Assembly (NCBI GenBank): GCA_013373595.1
Contig: JABXHO010000007.1
Coordinates: 1-64,000, forward strand
Length of the DNA: 64,000 bases
Origin: Flavobacteriales bacterium
GTDB taxonomy: Bacteria; Bacteroidota; Bacteroidia; Flavobacteriales_D; Crocinitomicaceae
Direction: 5' to 3'
Shown: positions 54,010-61,833 of the stretch, one piece after another
Layout of the letters: each line of letters begins with the position of its first letter
Numbering within the stretch: position 1 is the first letter of the stretch
The notes under the pieces: model-generated
The model's database searches: none
Told to the model about the DNA's origin: nothing
What the model saw: the letters and a program-made list of their open reading frames with translations, nothing else
Program-made: the position numbers and the translations under genes

Positions 54010-54315
54010 TTAAAGGAATCCGAGTTCCAATTTCGCTTCCTCACTCATCATGTCTTTGTCCCAAGGTGGGTCAAAAACGATGTTCACTTTCGCGTCATTT
54101 ACATCTGGGTGTCCTTTCACTTTGTCTTCTACCTCTTTGGGCATCGACTCCGCAACAGGACAGTTTGGCGATGTTAATGTCATTTCGATGTCAACGTTAT
54201 TGTTTGAATCGATTTTTACTTCGTAAATAAGACCTAATTCGTAGATATCGACGGGAATCTCAGGATCGTAAATCGTTTTGAGAATGTCGACAATTTTATT
54301 TTCTAATACGTTCAT
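54010..54315 (-). CDS. sufT: SufT-type MIP18/DUF59 iron-sulfur assembly protein
   Basis: 101 residues: KIVDILKTIYDPEIPVDIYE, LGLIYEVKI, MTLTSPNCPVAESMP (the conserved Cys) and VNIVFDPPWDKDMMSEEAKL, a complete MIP18-family protein. Such proteins help mature Fe-S proteins and sit next to SUF genes in many Bacteroidota. It follows sufE by nine bases and is the last gene of the sufS-sufE-sufT operon. SufB, C and D are not in the window. Confidence 0.92.
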   Translation of the reverse strand: MNVLENKIVDILKTIYDPEIPVDIYELGLIYEVKIDSNNNVDIEMTLTSPNCPVAESMPKEVEDKVKGHPDVNDAKVNIVFDPPWDKDMMSEEAKLELGFL

Positions 54316-54324
54316 AGTTTCTTC

Positions 54325-54738
54325 TTAACTCGTTGCGGCGATCGCGCTCAATTTTAGTTTTTTGACCATACTCGCCAATCCATTTGATCGGGTTGGAGAG
54401 AGGTGTTCGTGCAGTCCAATTTCATCAATGAAACGAAGTTCGGCTGTTGCTACTTCCTTCGGGTCTTCATTGTTCAACACACGAATCAATAATCCAATAA
54501 TTCCTTTGGTGATGATGGCATCTGAATCCGCAGTAAAACTCATTTTTCCATCCACTACGTCTGTGTGAAGCCATACGCGAGACTGACATCCTTCGATGAG
54601 TTTGTCGTCTGTTTTATTTTCATCCGAAATGATAGGAAGTTCTTTTCCGAGCTCAATGATGTACTCATATTTGTCCATCCAATCGTCATAGATTGCGAAC
54701 TCGTCAATTATTTCTTGTTGTTTTTCGTCTAATGTCAT
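54325..54738 (-). CDS. sufE: SufE sulfur acceptor
   Basis: 137 residues from ATG 54738 (the GTG 54765 extension is not typical of SufE). Motifs: TLDEKQQEIIDEFAIYDDWM at the start, KLIEGCQSRVWLHTDV with the sulfur-accepting Cys, and IGLHEHLSPTRSNGLASMVK. It takes persulfide sulfur from SufS and passes it to the SufBCD scaffold. It lies between sufS and sufT in one operon. Confidence 0.95.
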   Translation of the reverse strand: MTLDEKQQEIIDEFAIYDDWMDKYEYIIELGKELPIISDENKTDDKLIEGCQSRVWLHTDVVDGKMSFTADSDAIITKGIIGLLIRVLNNEDPKEVATAELRFIDEIGLHEHLSPTRSNGLASMVKKLKLSAIAATS

Positions 54739-54806
54739 CTGATTCGTTTCTTGTTTATTTACCACGTAACTGCGTACTAAGCAGAGTTGAAGTGGAATTT
54801 TTTACA

Positions 54807-56045
54807 CTATCTCAACATATTTAAACTGCGTTCCAATGCTTTGATGAACACGTCAATTTCTTCTTTTGTATTGTAAAAGGCGAAAGATGCTCGAATGGTT
54901 CCAGGTATTTGGTAAAAATCCATCAAAGGTTGTGTACAATGATGTCCTGTTCGAACGGCAATTCCTTGTTTATCAAGCAGAGTTCCCACATCGAATGGGT
55001 GAATTCCATCTACCACAAATGAAACAACGCTTGTTTTTCGTTGAGCGGTTCCAACGATACGCATTCCTTCAAACTGAAGTAATTTTTCTTCGGCGTAGGC
55101 AGCCAGTTCCATTTCATGGGCGTGAATGGCGCTTAAGTCCATTTCAGAGAGGTAGGAAATCGCTGTTCCTAGACAAATTCCTCCCGAGATATTTGGTGTT
55201 CCTGCTTCAAACTTGTGTGGAAGCTCATTGTACGTCGTTTTTTCAAAGGTCACCTTTGCAATCATGTCTCCACCACCTTGGTAGGGAGGCATTTGATCCA
55301 AAATCTCTTTCTTTCCGTATAAAATTCCAACTCCTGTTGGACCGAAGACCTTGTGACCAGAAAAGGCGAAGAAGTCGCAATCGAGAGCTTGTACATCGAC
55401 AGGAATGTGTTGTACACTTTGCGCACCGTCGATCATTACGTATCCACCAGCTGCATGTGTTTTTTTAATAATTTCTTCAATCGGGTTGATCGTTCCCAAT
55501 GTATTTGAAATGTGTGTAACCGAAACGAGCTTGGTTTTATTCGAAAGTAAACGATCGAACTCATCCATCTTTAACTCACCCGATTCACTAATTGGAATCA
55601 CTTTCAATATACAACCTTTGCGCTCACAAAGCATTTGCCATGGAACGATGTTGGAGTGGTGCTCCATTGCCGAGATGATAATTTCATCGCCTTCCGAAAA
55701 GAGTTCGCCTAAGCTGCTTGCAACTAGGTTGATCGAATCCGTTGTTCCTTTGGTGAACAAAACCTCTTCCGAAAGTGGAGCGTTGATGTATTCCTGAATA
55801 ATTTTTCGTGCTTCTTCGTACTGCGATGTCGCGAGTTGACTTAAAAAATGCACGCCACGATGAATGTTCGAATTATTGTTGGTGTAATAGTCGTTAATTG
55901 CGTCAATTACAACTTGAGGTTTCTGCGAAGTTGCACCATTATCAAAGTAAACTAAATCCTTGCCATTTACGCTACGAAGCAGCGTTGGGAAGTCTTCGCG
56001 AATCTTCTGAACATCAAACGGAATCGAAATATCATCTCTTATCAT
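54807..56045 (-). CDS. sufS: cysteine desulfurase SufS
   Basis: 412 residues, class V aminotransferase fold with PLP: FDVQKIREDFPTLLRSVNGK at the start, HHSNIVPWQ, the PLP lysine in FSGHKVFGPTGVGILYG, and the catalytic Cys in RTGHHCTQPLMDF. It releases sulfur from L-cysteine as a protein persulfide. ATG 56045 follows the TATCTTTGC box by three bases, so the mRNA is probably leaderless. Heads the sufS-sufE-sufT operon. Confidence 0.97.
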   Translation of the reverse strand: MIRDDISIPFDVQKIREDFPTLLRSVNGKDLVYFDNGATSQKPQVVIDAINDYYTNNNSNIHRGVHFLSQLATSQYEEARKIIQEYINAPLSEEVLFTKGTTDSINLVASSLGELFSEGDEIIISAMEHHSNIVPWQMLCERKGCILKVIPISESGELKMDEFDRLLSNKTKLVSVTHISNTLGTINPIEEIIKKTHAAGGYVMIDGAQSVQHIPVDVQALDCDFFAFSGHKVFGPTGVGILYGKKEILDQMPPYQGGGDMIAKVTFEKTTYNELPHKFEAGTPNISGGICLGTAISYLSEMDLSAIHAHEMELAAYAEEKLLQFEGMRIVGTAQRKTSVVSFVVDGIHPFDVGTLLDKQGIAVRTGHHCTQPLMDFYQIPGTIRASFAFYNTKEEIDVFIKALERSLNMLR

Positions 56046-56048
56046 ACC

Positions 56049-56057
56049 GCAAAGATA
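56049..56057 (-). promoter_or_regulatory. -7 box of the sufS operon, leaderless arrangement
   Basis: TATCTTTGC on the minus strand, three bases (GGT) before ATG 56045; identical box and spacing to purK and tlyA. Confidence 0.65.
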
Positions 56058-56140
56058 CGAAAAGCCTTTATTTGGAACGATTCTAAGTTAGTAATTTGAG
56101 TTACACAAGCATAACGAGCGATTCCTTGCTTTTGAAAATG

Positions 56141-56168
56141 AAAAAAGGCACCCAATTTGAGTGCCTTT
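56141..56168 (-). terminator. intrinsic terminator of the EF-hand gene
   Basis: AAAGGCAC and GTGCCTTT pair over eight bases around a nine-base loop; on the minus strand the stem is followed by TTTTTT. It lies 21 bases beyond the EF-hand stop. Confidence 0.85.
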
Positions 56169-56188
56169 GATGGAGATTTCACTTCCGT

Positions 56189-56758
56189 CTATTTGACTTT
56201 TTTTCCGTGTGCCTTATTGTTTTTTCTATGTTGGTGCGCATTTTCAAATTCTGATTTGTCGATTACACCATCAGCATTCGCATCCAATTGTTTGAACTTT
56301 TTGTCTGCATCAATAGGTTTACCATCTGGATGTTTCTCTTTGCGTTTGGCTTCCATCACTTCGTGATGCGCATCAAATTCGGCTCGACTTACGGTGCCGT
56401 TTCCATCGCTGTCAATCTTAGCGAAAAATTTATCAAGTCTTTCGGCTACTTTTTTTTTTCGTTCGGCTTGCGCTTCTTCAAATTCTGATTTTTCAATTGT
56501 ACCATCGGAATTTCGGTCGAGCTTACTGAATTGTTTATCAACATCGATTTCCTTGCGCTCTTTTCCTTTTTCTTCTCGCTTTTTGTTGAATTTTTCCTTG
56601 GCGGCAATGAATTCCTCTTTAGTGACTTTTCCGTCAGCATTTGCGTCCATCATTTCGAATTTTTTATCTCCATGACGGTTATCGTTATTTTCTTGAGCGT
56701 TTACCATGCTTGCTGCGAGCAATCCCACTGCAACAAGTCCAAATTTTACGTTTTTCAT
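56189..56758 (-). CDS. secreted EF-hand calcium-binding protein
   Basis: 189 residues: signal peptide (FGLVAVGLLAASMVNAQ) and four EF-hand loops with the full D-x-N/D-x-D/N-G pattern and a Glu at position 12 (DANADGKVTKEE, DRNSDGTIEKSE, DSDGNGTVSRAE, DANADGVIDKSE), separated by Lys/Glu-rich helices; the end is strongly basic (HRKNNKAHGKKVK). By motif it binds calcium, probably in the periplasm or outside. Physiological role unknown. A terminator follows directly. Confidence 0.9.
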   Translation of the reverse strand: MKNVKFGLVAVGLLAASMVNAQENNDNRHGDKKFEMMDANADGKVTKEEFIAAKEKFNKKREEKGKERKEIDVDKQFSKLDRNSDGTIEKSEFEEAQAERKKKVAERLDKFFAKIDSDGNGTVSRAEFDAHHEVMEAKRKEKHPDGKPIDADKKFKQLDANADGVIDKSEFENAHQHRKNNKAHGKKVK

Positions 56759-56823
56759 GATTTTCCTTTTCTAGTTATTACTGTCTTTCTTATTTAGATG
56801 TCGTTCACTAGAAAAGGTTTAAT

Positions 56824-57564
56824 TCACGAAGTCGCTTTTTTGAAATAAATCAGGAATTCTTTGTTTCCGTCACCCCCAAGTATCGGAGAATCAATGAGAT
56901 CAACAAATGTTAAATTATTCATCTTTCCCAGTTGTTTGATGTTCTCGATTACCTTGGGATATAGTTTTTTGTCTTTTACGACTCCGCCTTTACCGATATT
57001 TTTCTTCCCAACTTCAAATTGAGGTTTTACCAAGGCAAACACAAAAGCATCTTCTTTGAGGAAGGTGTGAATAAAAGGAAATATTTTTTCGAGGGAGATG
57101 AAGGAAACATCGATAACACAGCCATCATTCATTTCGGGGATGAGTTTTGGAGTAAGTTCTCGAACATGCGTCTTTTCGAGATTTACAGTTCGCTCATCTG
57201 CCTCAATTTTAGGGTGCAATTGCTTGGTTCCAACATCGACGCAAAACACCTTCGCCGCATTTTTTGAGAGCAGTACTTCGGTAAATCCTCCAGTTGAGGC
57301 ACCGATATCCATAAATGTTCCACCTTCAATTGTTGGATTCCATTTTTCGATGGCAGCCAGTAACTTGATTGCTCCACGGGATACCCACGGAATTTCTTCA
57401 GCTAACATTTCAATTTCGCAGTCGAGAGGAAAGCGCTTTCCCGTTTTGGTGATCAACTTTCCGTTTACTTTTACGCCTGTCTCTCGAATAATTTTTTCAG
57501 CGCGAACGCGTGTAGAAACAAGCTTGCGTTGAATTAGAATTTTATCTAATCGTTCTTCTTCCAT
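56824..57564 (-). CDS. tlyA: TlyA-family rRNA 2'-O-methyltransferase (or hemolysin-type)
   Basis: 246 residues: S4 RNA-binding domain (ERLDKILIQRKLVSTRVRAE, VKVNGKLITKTGKRF) followed by an FtsJ-type methyltransferase (TFMDIGASTGGFTEVLLSK, VFCVDVGTKQLHP, GCVIDVSFISLEKIF, FALVKPQFEVGKKN). TlyA methylates 16S and 23S rRNA ribose in mycobacteria. The longer frame to 57633 would read through the TATCTTTGC box, so ATG 57564 is used. Divergent from the PTPS/folE operon. Confidence 0.93.
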   Translation of the reverse strand: MEEERLDKILIQRKLVSTRVRAEKIIRETGVKVNGKLITKTGKRFPLDCEIEMLAEEIPWVSRGAIKLLAAIEKWNPTIEGGTFMDIGASTGGFTEVLLSKNAAKVFCVDVGTKQLHPKIEADERTVNLEKTHVRELTPKLIPEMNDGCVIDVSFISLEKIFPFIHTFLKEDAFVFALVKPQFEVGKKNIGKGGVVKDKKLYPKVIENIKQLGKMNNLTFVDLIDSPILGGDGNKEFLIYFKKATS

Positions 57565-57567
57565 GCG

Positions 57568-57576
57568 GCAAAGATA
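57568..57576 (-). promoter_or_regulatory. -7 box of tlyA, leaderless arrangement
   Basis: TATCTTTGC, then CGC, then ATG 57564. TTG lies 21 bases upstream, the best-placed -33 candidate in the window. Confidence 0.68.
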
Positions 57577-57661
57577 ATTGAAACAGTTTTTTTTTAACAA
57601 GTCTGAAACACTTTGGATGTAATCTCTCCTCAAACTAAAACGCCATCTAAGGACTAAGAAC

Positions 57662-57670
57662 TATATTTGC
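57662..57670 (+). promoter_or_regulatory. -7 box of the PTPS-folE operon
   Basis: TATATTTGC, full match to TAnnTTTGC, 16 bases before GTG 57687. Confidence 0.62.
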
Positions 57671-57686
57671 ATTTTTATTGGAAATT

Positions 57687-58118
57687 GTGAAGACAGTTTA
57701 TATTACGAGAAGAGAGACCTTCAATGCAGCGCACAAGTTGTGGCGAGAAGATTGGTCGGAAGAGAAGAATGCAGAAGTGTTCGGGAAGTGCAGCAATCGC
57801 AATTGGCACGGACACAATTTTACGATTTACGTAACGGTGAAGGGTGCTCCTAGTCCAGAAACAGGATTTGTTATCAACCTAAAAGATCTAAGTAAAATAG
57901 TTAAGGATGAAGTGGTTGAGCCGCTTGATCACAAAAACTTAAACTTGGATGTCCCATTTTTAGCAGGACAATTGGCATCAACAGAAAACATCGTGATTGC
58001 CGTTTGGGATCGCATGAAAGAACCAATAGCAAAAGCAGGAGGGGAGTTGTGCAAGATTAAATTGGTAGAAACGGAGAACAACTACGTTGAGTATTTCGGT
58101 GGAGCCGAACCGTTTTAA
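57687..58118 (+). CDS. 6-pyruvoyl/6-carboxytetrahydropterin synthase family protein (copy 2)
   Basis: 143 residues from GTG 57687, preferred because MKTVYITRRETFNAAH matches copy 1 and the TTG at 57678 sits too near the transcript start. Zinc ligands are His in FNAAHKL and in WHGHN, the catalytic Cys is in FGKCSNRN, and LDHKNLNLD and the late Glu (LVETENN) are present. It is clearly paralogous to the protein at 21929-22333. Being next to folE, which supplies dihydroneopterin triphosphate, it may be the pterin-specific or the queuosine copy; either is possible. Confidence 0.87.
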   Translation: MKTVYITRRETFNAAHKLWREDWSEEKNAEVFGKCSNRNWHGHNFTIYVTVKGAPSPETGFVINLKDLSKIVKDEVVEPLDHKNLNLDVPFLAGQLASTENIVIAVWDRMKEPIAKAGGELCKIKLVETENNYVEYFGGAEPF

Positions 58119-58151
58119 GCAATTTCTTCTCTTCGAAAGTACAAAGTGACT

Positions 58152-58742
58152 ATGGCAGAATTTAAATACAACGACGAATTAACGGAAAATTTGAAAGGGC
58201 ATTACGAAGAGGTGCTCAAAGGAATAGGAGAAGATCCGAAACGTGAGGGATTGCTCAAAACACCTGAGCGCGTAGCAAAGGCAATGCAATTTCTAACGAA
58301 AGGGTACGATCAGGATGCAGATGAAATCATCAAGCAAGCTATTTTCCACGAAGAATATTCGGAAATGGTGATTGTGAAGGATATTGAATTGTACTCTTTG
58401 TGCGAACATCACATGTTGCCGTTTTTTGGAAAAGCGCATGTGGCTTATATCCCGAATGGAAAAATTGTTGGATTGAGTAAAATTCCACGTGTAGTGGATA
58501 CGTACGCACGCCGATTACAGGTTCAAGAACGTTTAACAATTGAGATACGCGACTGTATCCAACGAACGCTAGATCCGAAAGGAGTGGCCGTTGTGATTGA
58601 AGCTGAACACATGTGCATGCAAATGCGAGGAGTGCAAAAACAAAACTCATCCACAACCTCCAGCGCGTTTACAGGATTGTTCATGTCGAACGATTCTACG
58701 CGGAAAGAATTTATTAACTTAGTACAAGCAAAATTACATTAA
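58152..58742 (+). CDS. folE: GTP cyclohydrolase I
   Basis: FolE opens GTP to 7,8-dihydroneopterin triphosphate, the first step of folate, pterin and queuosine routes. 196 residues: [20 protein letters not shown], the zinc site [40 protein letters not shown], and the C-terminal [20 protein letters not shown]. Zinc Cys and His and the catalytic His are present. ATG 58152 is used rather than GTG 58146. It follows copy 2 of PTPS by 33 bases. Confidence 0.97.
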   Translation: MAEFKYNDELTENLKGHYEEVLKGIGEDPKREGLLKTPERVAKAMQFLTKGYDQDADEIIKQAIFHEEYSEMVIVKDIELYSLCEHHMLPFFGKAHVAYIPNGKIVGLSKIPRVVDTYARRLQVQERLTIEIRDCIQRTLDPKGVAVVIEAEHMCMQMRGVQKQNSSTTSSAFTGLFMSNDSTRKEFINLVQAKLH

Positions 58743-58743
58743 G

Positions 58744-59460
58744 ATGAATCAAATTTTAGATCAAGATCAAAGCTTCTCTCAGGAATTGAGTAGAGACTTT
58801 TTTAAGAGTGTATACTCTTATATGTTCGGAGCCTTGGCGGTTTCTGGAATTATCGCATACATGGCAGGAACGGAAGAATTTGTTTCCACATATTTTGTCA
58901 GTTTGACGGAAACAGGACCGAAGATGAACGCACTTTTTTATGTAGTTGCGTTTGCACCAGTTGGACTCGCACTTTTAATTCAAATGGCGTACCGTAGATT
59001 ATCCATGGGAGTGCTCATGCTGGCATTTTTAGCCTATTCTGTTTTGATGGGGCTTTCCTTTAGTGTGATACTATTGGCTTATACAGCTCAATCAATTGCG
59101 GTTACTTTCTTTATTACAGCAGGAGCTTTCGGAGCGATGGCGGTTCTGGGATATACTACAAAGACTGACCTTACGAAGATGGGAAGCTTGTTATACATGG
59201 TATTCATAGGTATGTTCATCGCAAGTATCGCTAACTTTTTCATTGGAAGTGGTCCACTCGATTACGTGATCTCTATTTTAGGAGTGTTCGTTTTTACAGG
59301 GTTGACAGCATACTACATGCAAAAGTTGAAAGGAATGTCTCAAGATGTGTCATTGTCTGGTGTGGAACGAAACAAATTAGCACTTGTAGGAGGTTTATTG
59401 CTTTACATTATGTTCGTGAACCTTTTCATGTCTTTACTTCGTCTTCTCGGAAACGATTAA
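58744..59460 (+). CDS. Bax inhibitor-1/YccA-family membrane protein
   Basis: 238 residues with seven membrane segments and the BI-1 features FFKSVYSYMFGALAVSGIIA, YSVLMGLSFSVILLAYTAQ, GAFGAMAVLGYTTKTDLTKM (BI-1 type GxTxxxxDxTxM), a final hydrophobic region and the charged loop GVERNKLAL. Bacterial members are thought to modulate calcium leak or FtsH proteolysis. It begins one base after the folE stop, so it is part of that operon; the reason for the linkage is unclear. Confidence 0.92.
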   Translation: MNQILDQDQSFSQELSRDFFKSVYSYMFGALAVSGIIAYMAGTEEFVSTYFVSLTETGPKMNALFYVVAFAPVGLALLIQMAYRRLSMGVLMLAFLAYSVLMGLSFSVILLAYTAQSIAVTFFITAGAFGAMAVLGYTTKTDLTKMGSLLYMVFIGMFIASIANFFIGSGPLDYVISILGVFVFTGLTAYYMQKLKGMSQDVSLSGVERNKLALVGGLLLYIMFVNLFMSLLRLLGND

Positions 59461-59478
59461 TTGAACAAAAGAATTCGT

Positions 59479-59524
59479 AAAAATGCAGATCAGTTCCGAT
59501 AACCGGAATGGTCTGCATTTTTTT
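59479..59524 (+). terminator. strong intrinsic terminator after the BI-1 gene
   Basis: AAAAATGCAGA and TCTGCATTTTT pair, enclosing GTTCCG/CGGAA, followed by TTTTG. It closes the PTPS-folE-BI-1 operon. Confidence 0.92.
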
Positions 59525-59591
59525 GTTTGGGGGTACCGTTTCGTGTAACAATTTTTAGCACGTTGCCGAAATAGCGCGCCTCAATTTTCTT

Positions 59592-59599
59592 TATCTTTT
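59592..59599 (+). promoter_or_regulatory. weak -7-like box for the small membrane gene
   Basis: TATCTTTT, one base from TAnnTTTG, 21 bases before ATG 59621; TTG at 59563-59565 is 26 bases upstream. Confidence 0.3.
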
Positions 59600-59620
59600 A
59601 TTGATTAAAATTGAGAGAAA

Positions 59621-59959
59621 ATGCACGAAGGAATGTCTGTTGGAATTGGATTGTATTGGCCGCTGATGATTGGTGGTGCCACACTTTATTCTTCCTTTCC
59701 TGTTGATTTGGTGCTTTGGATCATGGTGGGAGCGTACGGTGCAATGGCCTTATTCGCTGTGGTCACCTTACCCGTAGAATTCGATGCTTCTCGTCGCGCT
59801 CTGGCGTGGATCAAAGACAGTGGAACGGCAACAGTCCAAGAGTATGAAATGTCGAAAGATGCCCTGAAGTGGGCGGCGATGACTTACGTTGTAGCGGCGT
59901 TGGCAGCGATTACATCTCTGGTGATTGTACTCGTTCAATTACTTGGAAGAAGAGATTAA
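59621..59959 (+). CDS. small membrane protein, unknown
   Basis: 112 residues with about three membrane helices (GLYWPLMIGGATLYSSFPVD, LVLWIMVGAYGAMALFAVVT, WAAMTYVVAALAAITSLVIV) and a short charged middle (EFDASRRALAWIKDSGTATV). No recognised domain. Plan and residue pattern resemble the DUF4149 or Bacteroidota small membrane proteins with a zinc-less middle, but I assign none. Its TAA stop overlaps the convergent GH3 stop by two bases. Confidence 0.75.
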   Translation: MHEGMSVGIGLYWPLMIGGATLYSSFPVDLVLWIMVGAYGAMALFAVVTLPVEFDASRRALAWIKDSGTATVQEYEMSKDALKWAAMTYVVAALAAITSLVIVLVQLLGRRD

Positions 59960-61473
59960 TCGTCTTTCCCTAGATGGTTTAACCAAAGTTGATTCTGTTC
60001 TTTTGTGAGGACATGAGGGAATTTATTTTGTCCGCCCATGCGTCCACATTTTTCCATGAATTCGTAGAATACACGAGTTGGAAGTACGCGTACTTTGGGT
60101 GATTTCAAAATGTGCTTTCGAACAGTTTCGTAATCGTCGTTTAGTTGTTTCAGCGATTCGTCGATTGTATGCGCTGCATTCGCGGTGCTGATCAATTTGT
60201 TTGCACCAATGTACCAATATTGCCGTTGTTCTTGTTTGTTTGAGTAGACGGTGAATTCCTCAATTGATGCATTTTCTTCTTTTGATAATAACTCGATTGC
60301 ATGAATGAGGTTTGAGTCGGATAAATGTTCACCATGATCACTCAAATGAAAGGAAATGCGCCCCGTTATTTTGATTGTTCGCGATGCGATATCGGTGAAT
60401 TCAATAGTGTCACCCAAAGAATACCTCCAAAGTCCTGAACAGGTCGATATGATCAAGGCATATGGCGTTCGTTCCTGCACCTGATCGATAGCGAGCGTTT
60501 GCACCTGATCCATTTGATTCGAAGAGAGCAAATCGAAGTATTTTTCTTCAACGAATTCATAAAACACACCATTGGAAAGCATGAGTTGCATTCCGCCTTT
60601 CAAAAAGTCTCGCTGATACGCAAAATATCCCTCGCTGGCTAAATAGGTGTTTTGATACACCATCGGTCGTCCAAAAAGTTGATCTAGTTTCTGTTTGTAC
60701 GGTTTTAGGAAAATACCGCCATGACTGTACACGCGTAGATTAGGCCAAATTTCATGAATGTTTGCCAATTGGTAGCGCTCAATGATGCGTTCAAGGAGCT
60801 GTGAAACCCAGGATGGAACTCCGGCAATCACACCAATGTCCCAATTAGGCGCTTGCTCAATAATGGCTTCTACCTTCTTGTTCCAATCGGTCATTTTCGC
60901 AATACGTGCCGTGGGTTTGGTGAACGGTGTAAGTACAAAGGATTTGTTTTTGGCAAGAATTCCGCTCAAGTCTCCGTGATACGACTTGTTGACTTTCTTC
61001 AAATGAGTTGATCCGCCTACTATTAATGCATTGGATTCATAGAAAGAGGGAGGAAGCTGCAGTTCAGTGAGTCCTGAAACTTGTTGAATGGTCGTTTTGT
61101 GAAATTTCCGAAGCATTTTATCTGAAACGGGAATTTTCTTGCTTGTTCCAGCACTCGTGCCAGATGATAAGGCGAAATAGTTAATTCTACCCGGCCAAAT
61201 AATGTCTTTTTTTCCTTGAATTGCCAAGTGCAGCCAATTGGTGTGAAAGTCTTCGTAATTGGTAATAGGCACGGACGATTTAAATTCAGAGATGAGTGCC
61301 GCATTTTTGTGCATTTCTTTGAACCCATGGGCAGCGCCAAAAGCGGTGTTTTTTGCTTTTTTGATGAGCTTGAATAGTGTTCGTTGCTGAATTTCATCTC
61401 GCTTTGCTTTCTTACGCTGACGCACATAACTAATTCGAGTGGTTTCCTTCAAGATACTTCCAATAAGTTCCAT
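59956..61473 (-). CDS. GH3 auxin-responsive promoter family protein (copy A)
   Basis: 505 residues from ATG 61473 (the longer frame begins upstream and crosses the TACCTTTGC promoter box). An adenylate-forming fold of the GH3 family: ATP motif SSGTSAGTSKKIP (about 130), YLASEGYFAYQ, and the YSLGDTIEFTD motif with following RTIKITGR. Plant GH3 enzymes join amino acids to acidic hormones; the bacterial substrates are unknown. Paralogous to the gene at 61834-63393, to which it is divergent. Confidence 0.88.
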   Translation of the reverse strand: MELIGSILKETTRISYVRQRKKAKRDEIQQRTLFKLIKKAKNTAFGAAHGFKEMHKNAALISEFKSSVPITNYEDFHTNWLHLAIQGKKDIIWPGRINYFALSSGTSAGTSKKIPVSDKMLRKFHKTTIQQVSGLTELQLPPSFYESNALIVGGSTHLKKVNKSYHGDLSGILAKNKSFVLTPFTKPTARIAKMTDWNKKVEAIIEQAPNWDIGVIAGVPSWVSQLLERIIERYQLANIHEIWPNLRVYSHGGIFLKPYKQKLDQLFGRPMVYQNTYLASEGYFAYQRDFLKGGMQLMLSNGVFYEFVEEKYFDLLSSNQMDQVQTLAIDQVQERTPYALIISTCSGLWRYSLGDTIEFTDIASRTIKITGRISFHLSDHGEHLSDSNLIHAIELLSKEENASIEEFTVYSNKQEQRQYWYIGANKLISTANAAHTIDESLKQLNDDYETVRKHILKSPKVRVLPTRVFYEFMEKCGRMGGQNKFPHVLTKEQNQLWLNHLGKDD

Positions 61474-61489
61474 ACTTAGTGATTTGAAA

Positions 61490-61498
61490 GCAAAGGTA
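61490..61498 (-). promoter_or_regulatory. -7 box of GH3 copy A
   Basis: TACCTTTGC on the minus strand, 16 bases before ATG 61473. TTTG occurs 26 bases upstream at 61525-61528. Confidence 0.6.
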
Positions 61499-61628
61499 TT
61501 GTACCTGTTTAGCCTGAGAAGGAACAAAAGGTTATTGTTTCATGCCTTGTAGGTTATCAGAAAATGAAAATTACGGTTTGACTTGTTTTATTTTTTAGTT
61601 CGATCAATTACTACCGAAATATTTTTTC

Positions 61629-61636
61629 TACCTTTG
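61629..61636 (+). promoter_or_regulatory. -7 box of the 32-residue membrane protein gene
   Basis: TACCTTTG, full match, 17 bases before ATG 61654. Confidence 0.55.
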
Positions 61637-61653
61637 GAAAAAAACACAAAGTC

Positions 61654-61752
61654 ATGTCGGATAATTTTTTTGAAAGCTCAACAGCAGCGGTAGGAACGAT
61701 CATAACAATTGTATTATTATCAGTTGTATTTGGAATCGTATTCTTCGGATAG
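61654..61752 (+). CDS. 32-residue single-helix membrane protein
   Basis: Translation: MSDNFFESSTAAVGTIITIV followed by LLSVVFGIVFFG. The first ten residues are polar and acidic; the remaining hydrophobic run of about 20 forms one membrane helix. A TACCTTTG box at 61629-61636 gives a short leader, so the gene is expressed on its own promoter although it is too short for usual gene finding. It lies between the divergent GH3 genes, with 81 bases to copy B. I do not recognise a family. Evidence is the promoter plus a clean membrane-helix composition; proteomic proof is lacking. Confidence 0.62.
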   Translation: MSDNFFESSTAAVGTIITIVLLSVVFGIVFFG

Positions 61753-61833
61753 ACTACGCTAATTTTAAGACAATTATCCTGTCATTCCTTTGGAAAGATG
61801 GGATTTTTTTTTGCCCAAAATTAACATCATTTC

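Noticed and set aside
54866-55468. 200-codon open frame opposite sufS
   Set aside because: Shadow of an intact sufS; Arg/Phe-rich and without motif.
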